64,000 nt of DNA from Streptomyces paludis (GTDB taxonomy: Bacteria; Actinomycetota; Actinomycetes; Streptomycetales; Streptomycetaceae), in assembly GCF_003344965.1 (NCBI RefSeq), contig NZ_CP031194.1, forward strand, positions 3,906,001-3,970,000, read 5' to 3'. The position numbers were made by a program, and so were the translations under genes. The notes beneath the pieces are model-generated. The model did no database searches. It was given only the letters and a program-made list of their open reading frames with translations, and was not told the origin of the DNA. Below, piece after piece: positions 51,986-60,505 of the stretch (positions are counted from its first letter, which is position 1; the number at the start of each line of letters is the position of its first letter).

Positions 51986-52010
51986 GTGCTTTCGCTGCCT
52001 ACTTCGTCGT

Positions 52011-53747
52011 CTACTTCTTCACCATGCGGAACGTCGTGTCCGCCTGGTAGAGGTTCGAGTTCTGGTAGGAGTCCAGCCAGAGCTGGAAGTTGCGGTGCCG
52101 GATGAAGCGGCCCCGGTGGTTGTACGACTCCAGCTTCATCGGCTCGTCCTCGCCGACGGTCTGGTTGCTGTCGTTCTTGCTGCTGTTGTTGTTGCCGCCC
52201 CAGTTGCCGTTCCAGAAGTCGTCCCAGCCGCTGTTGTTCCCGCCGCCGTACGTGGCCGGACGGGGGCAGAAGGTGGCGTCCTGCTTGAACGTCGTGGAGC
52301 CGTCGTTGGTGCTCGCCCGCAGCCGGAAGTTGGCGTGCCGCAGGTAGCGTCCGCCGCCGAGGGAGAAGGAGTAGCAGTCCGAGTCCGCGAGGCCGTCGAT
52401 GACCGTGTACGTGGCCTCACCGCGGTTGACGACGTCGAGGAAGGCGAAGTCGTCGCGGATGTGCCAGTAGCGGTCCGGGTAGTTGATGGACTGCATCGCG
52501 CGCTGGCGGGAGGCGGCCGGCGGCGGGGCGGAGTCGCCACCGCCGGAACCGGAGCCGCCGCCGGAACCCGAGCCCGAGCCCTTGTCCGTTCCGCTGCCGG
52601 TCTCCGAACCCTTGTCGGTTCCGGAGCCGGAGTCGGAACCGGAGCCCGAATCGGAATCGTCGTCGTCGTCCTTCGTGCCCTTGCCGTCGCTCTTGTCGCT
52701 CTCCTTGCCCTTGCCGGCCGGGGAGCCGCCCGCCGCCGTGCCCGCGGACCCGGTCTGCGTGCTGCCCCCGCCGTCGACCTGCGAGAGTTCGGAGTCGCCG
52801 GCCGCGCCGGTCGGGGTGTCGCTGACATCGCCCGGCTCGGTGTCCGTGCCCTGGGCCGGGAAGGCCCGAAGGCCCCCGGGCTGGGGCAGCGAACCGTCCG
52901 ACAGGGGGTTGGCCGCCTGGTGGGCGTTGCGGTCCCCCGGTGCGGCGAAGAAGGCCAGGCCGATCCCGACCGCGAGGGTCGCGACACCGGCCAGCACCGT
53001 GTTCCGTACATGGCTCAGCTTGCTGGGCGTGGGCTCCGGCTGGTCCTCCCAGCGGGCGGGGTCCGGGTCCGGGCCGGAGCCATGACCGGCTCCGCCGCCC
53101 GAGACGCCGGCGCCGAAGACGGAACCGGAACCGAATCCGGAACCCGAGCCAAATCCGGCACCGGAGCCGAATCCGGCCCCCGAACCGAACGCGGCACCCT
53201 GTCGCGTACCGAACGCGGACACCGGACCGGAGCCCGAGCCGGGTATGGGACCGGAGTCGGGTATGGGACCGGGGGCGACCCAGCCGCCGGTGGCCGGCAC
53301 CGGGCCCTGGACTCCGCCCGGGGGCGGAGTCGTCGGGACCGGGGCCTGGGCGTGGGCCTGGGCCGGGAGGGCGCCCGGAAGCGGACCCGCGGTCACGGCC
53401 GGAATCACGGTCGTGGCCGCGTCCGGGTACGCGCCCTCGGCCGCGTACCCGTCCTGGACGTGTTGTCCGTCCTGAACGTGTCCGTCCGGTACGTTCCCGT
53501 CCGGTACGTGTCCGCCCTGGACAGGGCCGTGCGGCCCCTGGGGCGGTGCGGCGTCGTCCATGGCCGCGAAGAGGAGCAGGTCCGACGGGTCGGGGCTGCG
53601 CCGGTGGGCACCGGAAGGCTGCGCGGGCAGCGCGAGTTCCTTCCTGGTGGGGGGACGATGCGCGGGCGCCGGAAGGTTGTCCGCCGGCGCGTCCGCTTGT
53701 TCGTGCTCCGTGGGCCGAGTGGGGTCGGCACCGCTCATCTCAGGCAT
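52011..53747 (-). CDS. Membrane protein with extracellular AbfB-like domain
   Basis: A 578-residue protein. A long cytoplasmic Pro/Gly/Ala-rich region with VPDG and FGSGAG repeats (to about residue 250) is followed by one membrane helix (VLAGVATLAVGIGLAFFAA). A Ser/Gly/Asp/Lys-rich stalk leads to a C-terminal AbfB-type beta-trefoil (QSINYPDRYWHIRDDFAFLD, GGGRYLRHANFRL, RGRFIRHRNFQLWL, DTTFRMV). AbfB/CBM42 domains bind arabinofuranose, but no catalytic domain is present, so this is likely a surface carbohydrate binder. The ATG at 53747 has GGAGG about 10 bases upstream. Confidence 0.85.
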   Translation of the reverse strand: MPEMSGADPTRPTEHEQADAPADNLPAPAHRPPTRKELALPAQPSGAHRRSPDPSDLLLFAAMDDAAPPQGPHGPVQGGHVPDGNVPDGHVQDGQHVQDGYAAEGAYPDAATTVIPAVTAGPLPGALPAQAHAQAPVPTTPPPGGVQGPVPATGGWVAPGPIPDSGPIPGSGSGPVSAFGTRQGAAFGSGAGFGSGAGFGSGSGFGSGSVFGAGVSGGGAGHGSGPDPDPARWEDQPEPTPSKLSHVRNTVLAGVATLAVGIGLAFFAAPGDRNAHQAANPLSDGSLPQPGGLRAFPAQGTDTEPGDVSDTPTGAAGDSELSQVDGGGSTQTGSAGTAAGGSPAGKGKESDKSDGKGTKDDDDDSDSGSGSDSGSGTDKGSETGSGTDKGSGSGSGGGSGSGGGDSAPPPAASRQRAMQSINYPDRYWHIRDDFAFLDVVNRGEATYTVIDGLADSDCYSFSLGGGRYLRHANFRLRASTNDGSTTFKQDATFCPRPATYGGGNNSGWDDFWNGNWGGNNNSSKNDSNQTVGEDEPMKLESYNHRGRFIRHRNFQLWLDSYQNSNLYQADTTFRMVKK

Positions 53748-54050
53748 GCGCAGTTTGCCTCCAGCGTCGCCAAACGGCGTACGCGGATCCGTGATCGGGA
53801 TCGCGATTGTGACGGTCTTGAGCACAAGAGGAAGGTGGTGGTCGCGTGGGATCGGGGCGCGGAACAGCCCAACTGGGGCCGGGGCGCCGAGCGTTGCGAC
53901 TAATGAAAGGGTAGTGGATTAAGTGGCCCTCTCGTGAAGGTTTCAACGGTGGATCGTTGAAAAGCGATCAAATTTAATGTGGCGTCATCCATCCAATCCA
54001 GGACAAACGCGTCGAACGTCTATGCTGATCACCGACGTTGGGAGGCTCAC
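53748..54050. other. Divergent intergenic region
   Basis: These 303 bases separate the AbfB gene from the flavoprotein gene. The part near 53935-53990 is unusually AT-rich and contains the palindrome at 53941-53962. A TATGCT near 54021 could be a -10 for the flavoprotein gene. No further gene is seen. Confidence 0.6.
53941..53962. promoter_or_regulatory. Palindromic operator candidate
   Basis: TTTCAACG-GTGGAT-CGTTGAAA, 8-bp perfect arms with a 6-base spacer, lies about 90 bases upstream of the flavoprotein start. No regulator gene is adjacent. Confidence 0.45.
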
Positions 54051-54674
54051 GTGACGGATCGCACGACCGGGACGGCGACGGAATCGGCCACCGGGACCAA
54101 GAGCACCGGGAGCACCAGCAGGGCCAGGAGCGCCAGCAGCTCCAGGAGCACCAGGAAGCCGTTTCTGTACGTCGTCGTCTGCGCGGCGGGGAACGCCGGC
54201 GATGTCGGGACCCTGATCGACGCCGCGCACGCCGACGGCCGGGACGTCGGCGTCGTCGCCACCCCGCACGCGCTCGGCTTCATCGACCGCGCCGCCGTCG
54301 AGGCCACCACCGGCTATCCCGTCCGCTCGGCCTGGCGGCTCCCCGGCGAACCCCGGCCGCTGCCGCCGCCGGACGCGATCGCGGTCGCCCCGGCGACGTT
54401 CAACACCATCAACAAATGGGCGGCCGGCATCTCCGACACGCTCGCCCTGGGCATCGTCTGCGAGGCGTACGGACTCGGCGTGCCCATCGCCGTACTGCCG
54501 TACGTGAACGGGGCGCAGGCGGCCCATCCCGCGTACGCACTGAGTCTGGAGCGGCTGCACGCGATGGCGGTGCGCGTCGGCTCACACGTACCGCACGCGG
54601 CCGGGACGAACGGCGCGGGGAGCGGCTTCCGTTGGGAAGAGGCGCTGGAGCTGCTGCCGCCGAAGCTGCTCTGA
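54051..54674 (+). CDS. Flavoprotein family protein (PPC-decarboxylase fold)
   Basis: A 207-residue protein. A Thr/Ser/Arg-rich N-terminus with GTATESATGT-type repeats (about 40 residues) precedes a flavodoxin-like domain: LYVVVCAAGNAGDVGTLIDA, VGVVATPHALGFIDRAAVEA, DAIAVAPATFNTINKWAAGI, DTLALGIVCEA. These match the FMN-binding flavoprotein family that includes CoaC-type and epidermin-processing decarboxylases. The substrate is not clear. The GTG at 54051 follows GGGAGG. Confidence 0.85.
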   Translation: MTDRTTGTATESATGTKSTGSTSRARSASSSRSTRKPFLYVVVCAAGNAGDVGTLIDAAHADGRDVGVVATPHALGFIDRAAVEATTGYPVRSAWRLPGEPRPLPPPDAIAVAPATFNTINKWAAGISDTLALGIVCEAYGLGVPIAVLPYVNGAQAAHPAYALSLERLHAMAVRVGSHVPHAAGTNGAGSGFRWEEALELLPPKLL

Positions 54675-54828
54675 CCCACCTCAACTGCTCCGATCCGTCC
54701 CCGCCCGAACTCCGTCCCGAACCCCGTTGAACCGAACCGCCCGGCCGTACGTATGGAACGGGGGCTCACTCTTCTCCCGTGGGCCCGGCGCTGGTGACGT
54801 CGAGTCGGTACGGCATTGGGGGCCACGG

Positions 54829-56307
54829 ATGAGGCACGCACGACGCACCTTCCGACGGATCGCGCGACTCGCGGCCGTCGGCGGGCTGATCTGCGGCGGC
54901 CTGATGGTCTCCAACGCGGTCGCGGGCGAGGCGGACGGCCGTACCCCGAACGGGATCGCGGACGGCGGCGGCGCGAACGGCGGCGATCAGACCGCCTCCG
55001 CCCAGCTGGGCACGGGCCTGGTCTCGCGGCTCGGCAACGAACGTACCGCCGGCACCTGGATCGCGGACGACGGCCGCGCGGTCGTCGCCGTGACCGACGA
55101 GGACACGGCGGAAGAGGTACGGCAGGCGGGCGCGCGGGCCAAGGTGATGCGCTTCAGCATGAGCGACTTACGAGCGGCCACCGAGGCGTTGGGCGAGGCA
55201 CCCCGGGTGCCCGGTACCGCCTGGTCGGTGGATTACGCGACCAACCAGGTGGTGGTACGCGCCGACGAGTCCGTCTCGTCCGCCGACTGGGACCGGCTCT
55301 CCGTACTCGCGGACACCCTGGGCGGTGTCGTCCGTATGGAGCGCATGGAGGGTTCCTTCTCCACACGGACCAACGGCGCCTCCCCGATCTTCAACGGCGT
55401 CGGGCGCTGTTCGGCCGGCTTCAACGTGACCAAGGGCCAGGAGAACTTCATCCTGACCGCCGGGCACTGCGGGCCCGTCGGCACCAACTGGTTCGAGGAC
55501 GAGCAGCGCACCGGCCCGGTCGGCACGACGATCGAACGCAGCTTCCCGGGCGACGACTACTCGCTCGTACGGTACGGATCCGGGGACGGCGCGCGCGTCG
55601 AGGGCTCCGACTCCGGCCTGGTGAACATCGGGGACGGACAGGCGGTACGGATCACGGGCCTCGCCGATCCGGTCGTCGGCCAGCAGGTCTTCCGCAGCGG
55701 CAGTACGACCGGGCTGCGCACCGGGCGGGTGACCGCGCTCAACGCGACGGTGAACTACCGCGAGGGCCCGGTCACCGGCCTGATCCAGACGACCGTCTGC
55801 GCCGAACCGGGCGACAGCGGCGGCCCGTTGATCTCGCAGGGCATCGCGCTGGGGATCACCTCGGGCGGTACGGGCGACTGTACGGCCGGCGGTGTCACGT
55901 TCTTCCAGCCGCTGACCACGGCGATGCGGGCCCTCGGGGTGAACCTCATCGTGGACAGCGGCGGCAACGGTGACGGCGGCAACGCCAATGGCGCCAACGG
56001 CGGCGCGGGCGACGGCTCCGCCGCGAACACCCCGGCCTCCAGCCCGGCCGCCCCTCCGGCCGCCTCGGGGATCTCCCCGGGCGGCGCCGGGGGCGGGGGT
56101 GGCCTGAACATCGGGGGCGGAGTGGGTGTCGGCGGTGGCGTGGGGGAGACGACCACGATCGCCGGATTCATCGACTTCCGGGCTCTCGCGCCGGGCCTGA
56201 TCATCATCGGCGGCAGCCTGCTGCTGCTGATGACGGCGCACTGGATCCTGTCGGACCGCGTGGGCCGCAACCGCTACCGGAACCAGTACTCGCAGAGCTG
56301 GGGCTGA
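54829..56307 (+). CDS. S1-family serine protease with C-terminal membrane anchor
   Basis: A 492-residue exported chymotrypsin-like protease of the streptogrisin type. A signal sequence (IARLAAVGGLICGGLMVS) and a prodomain (to about residue 180) precede the mature enzyme, which has H213 (LTAGHC), D242/D243 (GDDYSLVRY) and S330 (GDSGGP). Cysteines flank the His and Ser regions as in the family. A Gly/Asn/Ala-rich linker and a C-terminal helix (LAPGLIIIGGSLLLLMTAHW) tether it to the membrane, which most streptogrisins lack. The ATG at 54829 follows a G-rich ribosome site. Confidence 0.9.
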   Translation: MRHARRTFRRIARLAAVGGLICGGLMVSNAVAGEADGRTPNGIADGGGANGGDQTASAQLGTGLVSRLGNERTAGTWIADDGRAVVAVTDEDTAEEVRQAGARAKVMRFSMSDLRAATEALGEAPRVPGTAWSVDYATNQVVVRADESVSSADWDRLSVLADTLGGVVRMERMEGSFSTRTNGASPIFNGVGRCSAGFNVTKGQENFILTAGHCGPVGTNWFEDEQRTGPVGTTIERSFPGDDYSLVRYGSGDGARVEGSDSGLVNIGDGQAVRITGLADPVVGQQVFRSGSTTGLRTGRVTALNATVNYREGPVTGLIQTTVCAEPGDSGGPLISQGIALGITSGGTGDCTAGGVTFFQPLTTAMRALGVNLIVDSGGNGDGGNANGANGGAGDGSAANTPASSPAAPPAASGISPGGAGGGGGLNIGGGVGVGGGVGETTTIAGFIDFRALAPGLIIIGGSLLLLMTAHWILSDRVGRNRYRNQYSQSWG

Positions 56308-56375
56308 TCGGGCCCGCGCCCGGAGGTATGGCTTCCGTCACAGCGGCCCGCGCCCACGCCTGATCAACTCAACGA

Positions 56376-57284
56376 ATGCGAAAACCCGCCCCACTGACCG
56401 CGACTGTCTCTGCCACTTGCGGCGCACTGCTGATGCTCACATCCTGCGGAACGCAGCAGGCGAACGGCGGCACTTCGTCGACCGCCTCCCCCGCCTGCGG
56501 AGCGGAACCCATAGGCGACCCCTCAGAGCTGAAGCGGGACGGGGTGGAGATCACCGGAGTGGGCGGCGGAGCGGGCGCCTGTGCCCAGTTCGAGGTGACC
56601 AACGAGGGGACCGAGCCCCTCACGTACACGGTCACCCTCACCTTCCTGTCGCCGTCGGGCGAGGCGCTGGCGAACCCGAAGGAGACCGTACGGTCCGTCA
56701 AACCGGGCGCCAAGGTCCGCCGTACCGTAGCCGCGAGCGACCTGACGGCCGACGTGACGGGCGGCGCGGCGCGCGTACGGATCCTCCAGGTACGGAGCGT
56801 CCCCACCACCGAGGAGCCCAGGACCGGCGGCGCCTGCCCGCCCTCGGGGGTGCGGCTGTACGCGGACCAGGGCGACGCCGCCATGGGCCTGCGCGTCGTG
56901 GGCCTGCGCCTGGAGAACTGCGGCACCCGCGACTATCCCCTCAACGGCTACCCCGAAGTCCAGCTCCTTGGCGAGGACCACGCCCCCGTCACCGGCGTAC
57001 GGGTCCTGGACGGCAACGCGGGCATAGCCACCGGCACCGGCGCCGACGCCCCACCCACCCCCCTGACCCTGACCCCCGGCGCCCGCGCCCACGCAACCCT
57101 GGTCTGGCGCAACACCACCGAGGCGGGCCAAGACCCCGTACACGCCCCATACGCCCGAATCCACGCGAAACCCGGCACCGCCCCGGTAACGGTCACCCCA
57201 GAATTCGACCTGGGCACCACGGGCAAACTGGGCGTCGGCCCCTGGCAACTCCTGGACGAGGGTGAGGGACGCGCGCGTCCGTAA
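56376..57284 (+). CDS. Lipoprotein with DUF4232 domain
   Basis: A 302-residue protein. The signal and lipobox (LLMLTSC) predict lipidation at C24. The first half contains a beta-rich domain (AQFEVTNEGTEPLTYTVTLT) similar to transport-associated or Ig-like folds. The second half matches DUF4232 (CPPSGVRLYADQGDAAMGLR, then LENCGTRDYPLNGYPEVQLL). DUF4232 lipoproteins are common in streptomycetes and have no assigned role. It follows the protease by 68 bases and may be cotranscribed. Confidence 0.85.
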   Translation: MRKPAPLTATVSATCGALLMLTSCGTQQANGGTSSTASPACGAEPIGDPSELKRDGVEITGVGGGAGACAQFEVTNEGTEPLTYTVTLTFLSPSGEALANPKETVRSVKPGAKVRRTVAASDLTADVTGGAARVRILQVRSVPTTEEPRTGGACPPSGVRLYADQGDAAMGLRVVGLRLENCGTRDYPLNGYPEVQLLGEDHAPVTGVRVLDGNAGIATGTGADAPPTPLTLTPGARAHATLVWRNTTEAGQDPVHAPYARIHAKPGTAPVTVTPEFDLGTTGKLGVGPWQLLDEGEGRARP

Positions 57285-57323
57285 CGGTGACGCCCCAGGG
57301 GTGCCGGGCCGACTGCCCCGCCG

Positions 57324-58154
57324 TCAGCGCACGTCGACGTAGTCCGCCGCGCCGACAGCGGTGCCGGTCGTGGTGTTGCCGTTGTACTTCCACCTGTAGT
57401 AACCGTCGACAGAGGCCGTGACGGTGGCCTTGAGCGCGCCGGTGCTGCTGGTGGTGGCCTTCTTGACCGTCTTGTACGAGTCCGTGCCCTTGGCGCGGAA
57501 CTGGAGGCTGACCGTACGGGCGCCGTAGGCGTTGTACTTCTTCGTGCTCCAGTTCGCCCGGGTCAGCTTGCCCGTGACGGTGATCTTCTTGCCCTTGGTG
57601 ACCGGTTCCGGTGTGGCATCGGCGGTGGTGACCTTGGCGGCGCGCTTGAGACGGACGGTCTGGGACCGTGTCTGGTGCTCCGCCGCCTTGAGGCCGCCGC
57701 TGTCCTTGAACAGGCGGAGCGACACGGCGACCTTCCACGTGGCGGCGTTGCTGTTGGTGTGGACCTGGTCCCGGGTCGGGTGCGGGTCGATGTAGAGGTA
57801 GCCCTCGCAGCGAGCACGCCTGGAGCTGATCTCGTAGCAGGTGTAGCCGCCCGGCCCGATGTAGTTCTTTCCGTTGCCGGCCGCCGCGTTCAGGCTGCCG
57901 CGGTAGAGGAAGGGATACGCGTCGTAGCGGTGGGGGTCGTCTGTGCTGTAACCGGACGGCAGAGTGATGTTGAAGGTGAGAGGCGGCCTCACCACCTTCG
58001 ACGTGCCGACCACGATGGGCTTGATGTCGTTGATGACGATGTCCGACACGGTGATGCCGGTGTCCGCCGCCTGGGCCGCCGGAGCGTTGAGTACCGAGAC
58101 CCCCAACGCCCCCACGAGCGCTGCCGCCGCGATGGTTCGTCTGCCTGTCTTCAT
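57324..58154 (-). CDS. Secreted protein of unknown function
   Basis: A 276-residue protein. A clear Sec signal (TIAAAALVGALGVSVLNAPA, cleaved at AQA) precedes a beta-rich N-terminal part with two cysteines (YTCYEIS and ARCEGYL). A C-terminal Ig-like domain (GKKITVTGKLTRANWSTKKY, TVSLQFRAKGTDSYKTVKKA, VDGYYRWKYNGN) resembles bacterial Ig-like repeats. No catalytic motif is visible. It stands alone on the minus strand. Confidence 0.8.
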   Translation of the reverse strand: MKTGRRTIAAAALVGALGVSVLNAPAAQAADTGITVSDIVINDIKPIVVGTSKVVRPPLTFNITLPSGYSTDDPHRYDAYPFLYRGSLNAAAGNGKNYIGPGGYTCYEISSRRARCEGYLYIDPHPTRDQVHTNSNAATWKVAVSLRLFKDSGGLKAAEHQTRSQTVRLKRAAKVTTADATPEPVTKGKKITVTGKLTRANWSTKKYNAYGARTVSLQFRAKGTDSYKTVKKATTSSTGALKATVTASVDGYYRWKYNGNTTTGTAVGAADYVDVR

Positions 58155-58315
58155 TCACACCTCTTCGGAGGAGCCGACACGAAAGGCGACAGGCTACCAA
58201 CTGACGTGACCATGTCTGCTCCGGGATTCCCGGGAGCGGAGCGGACGTCCGGGGTCGTACCACTACCGGGGACGGTTGACCGCGCGGCCGACCGTCCCCA
58301 AGCCCCCAGGAGGGT

Positions 58316-58477
58316 CTATCCGATAGTGGGGCTTCCCTTTCTCAGCCAGGTGACGAGAGATTCCCACTCCGCCAACTCGTGTTTGTATGTACTGAATTGC
58401 TCCACCGGCCGCACCCCGGACAGGGCATTGCGGCTGACGCAATACAGACACGGGCACAAGCCGTCCCGGCGGGGAAC
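58316..58477 (-). CDS. Possible small or truncated protein
   Basis: A reading of about 50 residues (LCPCLYCVSRNALSGVRPVE, then FSTYKHELAEWESLVTWLRK) has a composition unlike a shadow frame and includes a CPCxxC pair. No convincing start or ribosome site is present. The frame stays open into the next gene, so it may be a 5'-truncated remnant. The family is not recognised. Confidence 0.3.
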   Translation of the reverse strand, partial: VPRRDGLCPCLYCVSRNALSGVRPVEQFSTYKHELAEWESLVTWLRKGSPTIG

Positions 58478-58554
58478 GCCGGGAAACCCCAGCCCGGACC
58501 CGAGAACCAGGCGTATCAGAAGCCAGCTGCGGCGCGCGACACTACGGCTGCGCT

Positions 58555-58980
58555 TCACCGCTTCCCGCCGACGCTGTCGTTGACCTCGGAGTGCCGCAGC
58601 AGCGCCCACACCACCTTGCCGACCCCGTGGCGGTCAGCCGCAACCCATGAGTCCGCGAGGGCCTCGACAATGACGAGCCCACGCCCCTCGCAAGCGTCAT
58701 CGCCCACCACCCGCCGCCGCTCCGGCCGTACGGAACAAGCGTCGTGCACCTCAATGCGCAACCCCTCCGCAACCAGGGAGAACCGGGTCTTGATCTCCCG
58801 CCCCGGCGCCACCTGCGCATGCCGCACAGCATTGGTGACCAGCTCCGAAAGCACGAGCACAGCCGCCTCCTCCACCGCGCCCAGCCCCCACAACGCCAAC
58901 GTCTTCCGTAACTCCGCTCGCGCCGGCCCGACGGACCGCGCGTGCCGCTTCCACCGGCACACCACCGGAGCGCGACTCAC
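58555..58980 (-). CDS. RsbW-like ATP-binding protein
   Basis: A 141-residue single-domain GHKL ATPase. It shows the N-box (LVLSELVTNAVRHAQ), then LRIEVHDACSVRPERR in place of the G1 box and GRGLVIVEALADSW as the G2 box. Such proteins are abundant in streptomycetes and usually act as anti-sigma-like kinases or regulators. Its GTG overlaps the stop of the small gene upstream (58977). Confidence 0.88.
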   Translation of the reverse strand: MSRAPVVCRWKRHARSVGPARAELRKTLALWGLGAVEEAAVLVLSELVTNAVRHAQVAPGREIKTRFSLVAEGLRIEVHDACSVRPERRRVVGDDACEGRGLVIVEALADSWVAADRHGVGKVVWALLRHSEVNDSVGGKR

Positions 58981-59216
58981 CGCGCCACCCCCACACCGTG
59001 CGCCGCGACCCACGCGTCCCGCAGCCGCTCACGCCGCCGCTGCTCCGCCCGCTCCCACCCGCACTTGTGCACGAACATCACCGCCGGGCGGAGCGCCTGC
59101 GGCCTCTGGCGTACGACGGGCGCCGGCCGGGGCACGGGCGCGGGCCGACGGTACCTTTCAGTTGTCGGCCAGTCACGTAACAGTGACTTGAGGACGCGAA
59201 CGATAAGGTTCACCAC
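58977..59216 (-). CDS. Small basic protein upstream of the RsbW-like gene
   Basis: A 79-residue protein, not recognised. It has a hydrophobic N-terminus (VNLIVRVLKSLLRDW), a Pro/Arg middle (YRRPAPVPRPAPVVRQRPQA) and a helical C-terminus (ERAEQRRRERLRDAWVAAHG). The GTG start at 59216 follows AAAGGAG at about 8 bases, and the stop overlaps the next gene, so translation and coupling are likely. It is divergent from the XRE/DUF5753 gene. Confidence 0.65.
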   Translation of the reverse strand: MVNLIVRVLKSLLRDWPTTERYRRPAPVPRPAPVVRQRPQALRPAVMFVHKCGWERAEQRRRERLRDAWVAAHGVGVAR

Positions 59217-59351
59217 GTCTGACGCTCCTTTGAAACGTTGGACCACGCCCCCGGACCCAGCACGGGGTCTTCGGGACGAAGCCGGCACAGCGCCTTGATG
59301 TGGCCCTGCTCGCGGGTGGAGTTCGAGCGGGTCGCGGGGGGCGGCAACGTC

Positions 59352-60200
59352 ATGACGGCACCCACCGTGCGGCGGCGAAGGCTCGGCTTGGAGCTGAAGC
59401 GGCTGCGCGAGAACGCCAAGTTGACGCTTGAGGATGTGGGGAACCAATCGGGTCTCAGCGCGTCCAAGATCTCCCGCATCGAGAGCGCCACCCGAGGCGC
59501 CCGGACGGCGGACGTGGAACGCCTCCTCGGGATTTACGGCGTGACCGACAGGGACAGCGACCTCGCGAAGTTCCTTCTGATACTGGCCAGGGACGGCGGA
59601 AAGCGCGGATGGTGGCAGACGTACGATCTCTCGCCGGTCTACGCCGACTTGATCGGGCTGGAAGCCGACGCGTCCTCGGTGAACACCTTTGAGCCGCTAC
59701 TCATCCCGGGGCTCCTCCAGACAGCCGCATACGCACGAGCCGTTATCGGGGCTATGAGCATGACCGCGACGGACGAGGAGATCGCACCGCTGGTGGAGGT
59801 GCGCATGGCCCGGCAGTCCACGCTGACGCAACCCCAGCCATTGAAGCTCCGGGCGATCATCCACGAAGCGGCGCTGATGGCCAGGACTCCCGATCCGGGC
59901 GTGATGCGTGATCAGATGCAGAGACTTCTCGATCTGGCGGTGTACCCACATGTGGGAATCCAAGTACTGCCACTGGGGGCCGAGTTGAATCCCGGTGGCG
60001 GCGGAGGCTTCACCACCCTGGGCTTCGGGCAACCCGGACTTGACGTGGTGCTGCTGGAACACCTCGACAGCAGTCTCTACATCGAGGAGCCGACAGAGGT
60101 GGAACGCTACGCGGAAGCGTACGAGCGGTTGACAGCCTCGGCCCTGCCGTTCGACGAGTCACTGTCCCTCATCGCGAGCAGGAAGGGCACATCAGCATGA
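59352..60200 (+). CDS. XRE-family regulator with DUF5753
   Basis: A 282-residue protein. The helix-turn-helix is residues 10-65 (LGLELKRLRENAKLTLEDVG, SGLSASKISRIES), followed by DUF5753 with EPLLIPGLLQTAAYARAVIG and LDVVLLEHLDSSLYIEEPTE. It is paired with a DUF397 gene whose start overlaps its stop, the standard arrangement that the copy at 620 lacks. It is a regulator of development or secondary metabolism in studied relatives; the target here is unknown. The ATG at 59352 is preferred over the longer reading. Confidence 0.9.
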   Translation: MTAPTVRRRRLGLELKRLRENAKLTLEDVGNQSGLSASKISRIESATRGARTADVERLLGIYGVTDRDSDLAKFLLILARDGGKRGWWQTYDLSPVYADLIGLEADASSVNTFEPLLIPGLLQTAAYARAVIGAMSMTATDEEIAPLVEVRMARQSTLTQPQPLKLRAIIHEAALMARTPDPGVMRDQMQRLLDLAVYPHVGIQVLPLGAELNPGGGGGFTTLGFGQPGLDVVLLEHLDSSLYIEEPTEVERYAEAYERLTASALPFDESLSLIASRKGTSA

Positions 60201-60403
60201 GCATATTCATCCCTGATGCCACGGCGCTGGACGTCGAGTGGCGCAAGTCCAGCCACAGCGGCTCCAACAGCAACTGCGTGGAGACCGGCGTGTGGATGGC
60301 CGGCGTGGTCGTCCGCGACAGCAAGAACCCCCATGCACCCGCAGTCCCCTTCGCTCACCCAGCGTGGGCAGCCTTCACCGCCGAGGTCAAGCGTTCTCTC
60401 TGA
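60197..60403 (+). CDS. DUF397 protein
   Basis: A 68-residue DUF397 protein (VEWRKSSHSGSNSNCVETGV, VVRDSKNPHAPAVPFAHPAW). It is translationally coupled to the DUF5753 regulator by ATGA at 60197-60200. DUF397 proteins work with such regulators, possibly as antitoxin-like or modulating partners. Confidence 0.92.
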   Translation: MSIFIPDATALDVEWRKSSHSGSNSNCVETGVWMAGVVVRDSKNPHAPAVPFAHPAWAAFTAEVKRSL

Positions 60404-60462
60404 ACCCGCTCCCGCAGTGGCACGAGGCGGGGCGGGTTGACCCGGTCTTCCCGGTCCGGTGT

Positions 60463-60496
60463 GCCTCCCCAGCCGGTCTCGATCGGCTGGGGAGGC
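60463..60496. terminator. Bidirectional terminator
   Basis: GCCTCCCCAGCCG (60463-60475 region) pairs perfectly with CGGCTGGGGAGGC (to 60496), between the DUF397 gene and the convergent HAD-like gene. Confidence 0.85.
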
Positions 60497-60505
60497 GGAT
60501 AGCGA

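Noticed and set aside
58263..58457. 64-codon minus-strand frame near 58.3 kb
   Set aside because: An alternative frame of the same stretch looks more protein-like, and neither has a convincing start.
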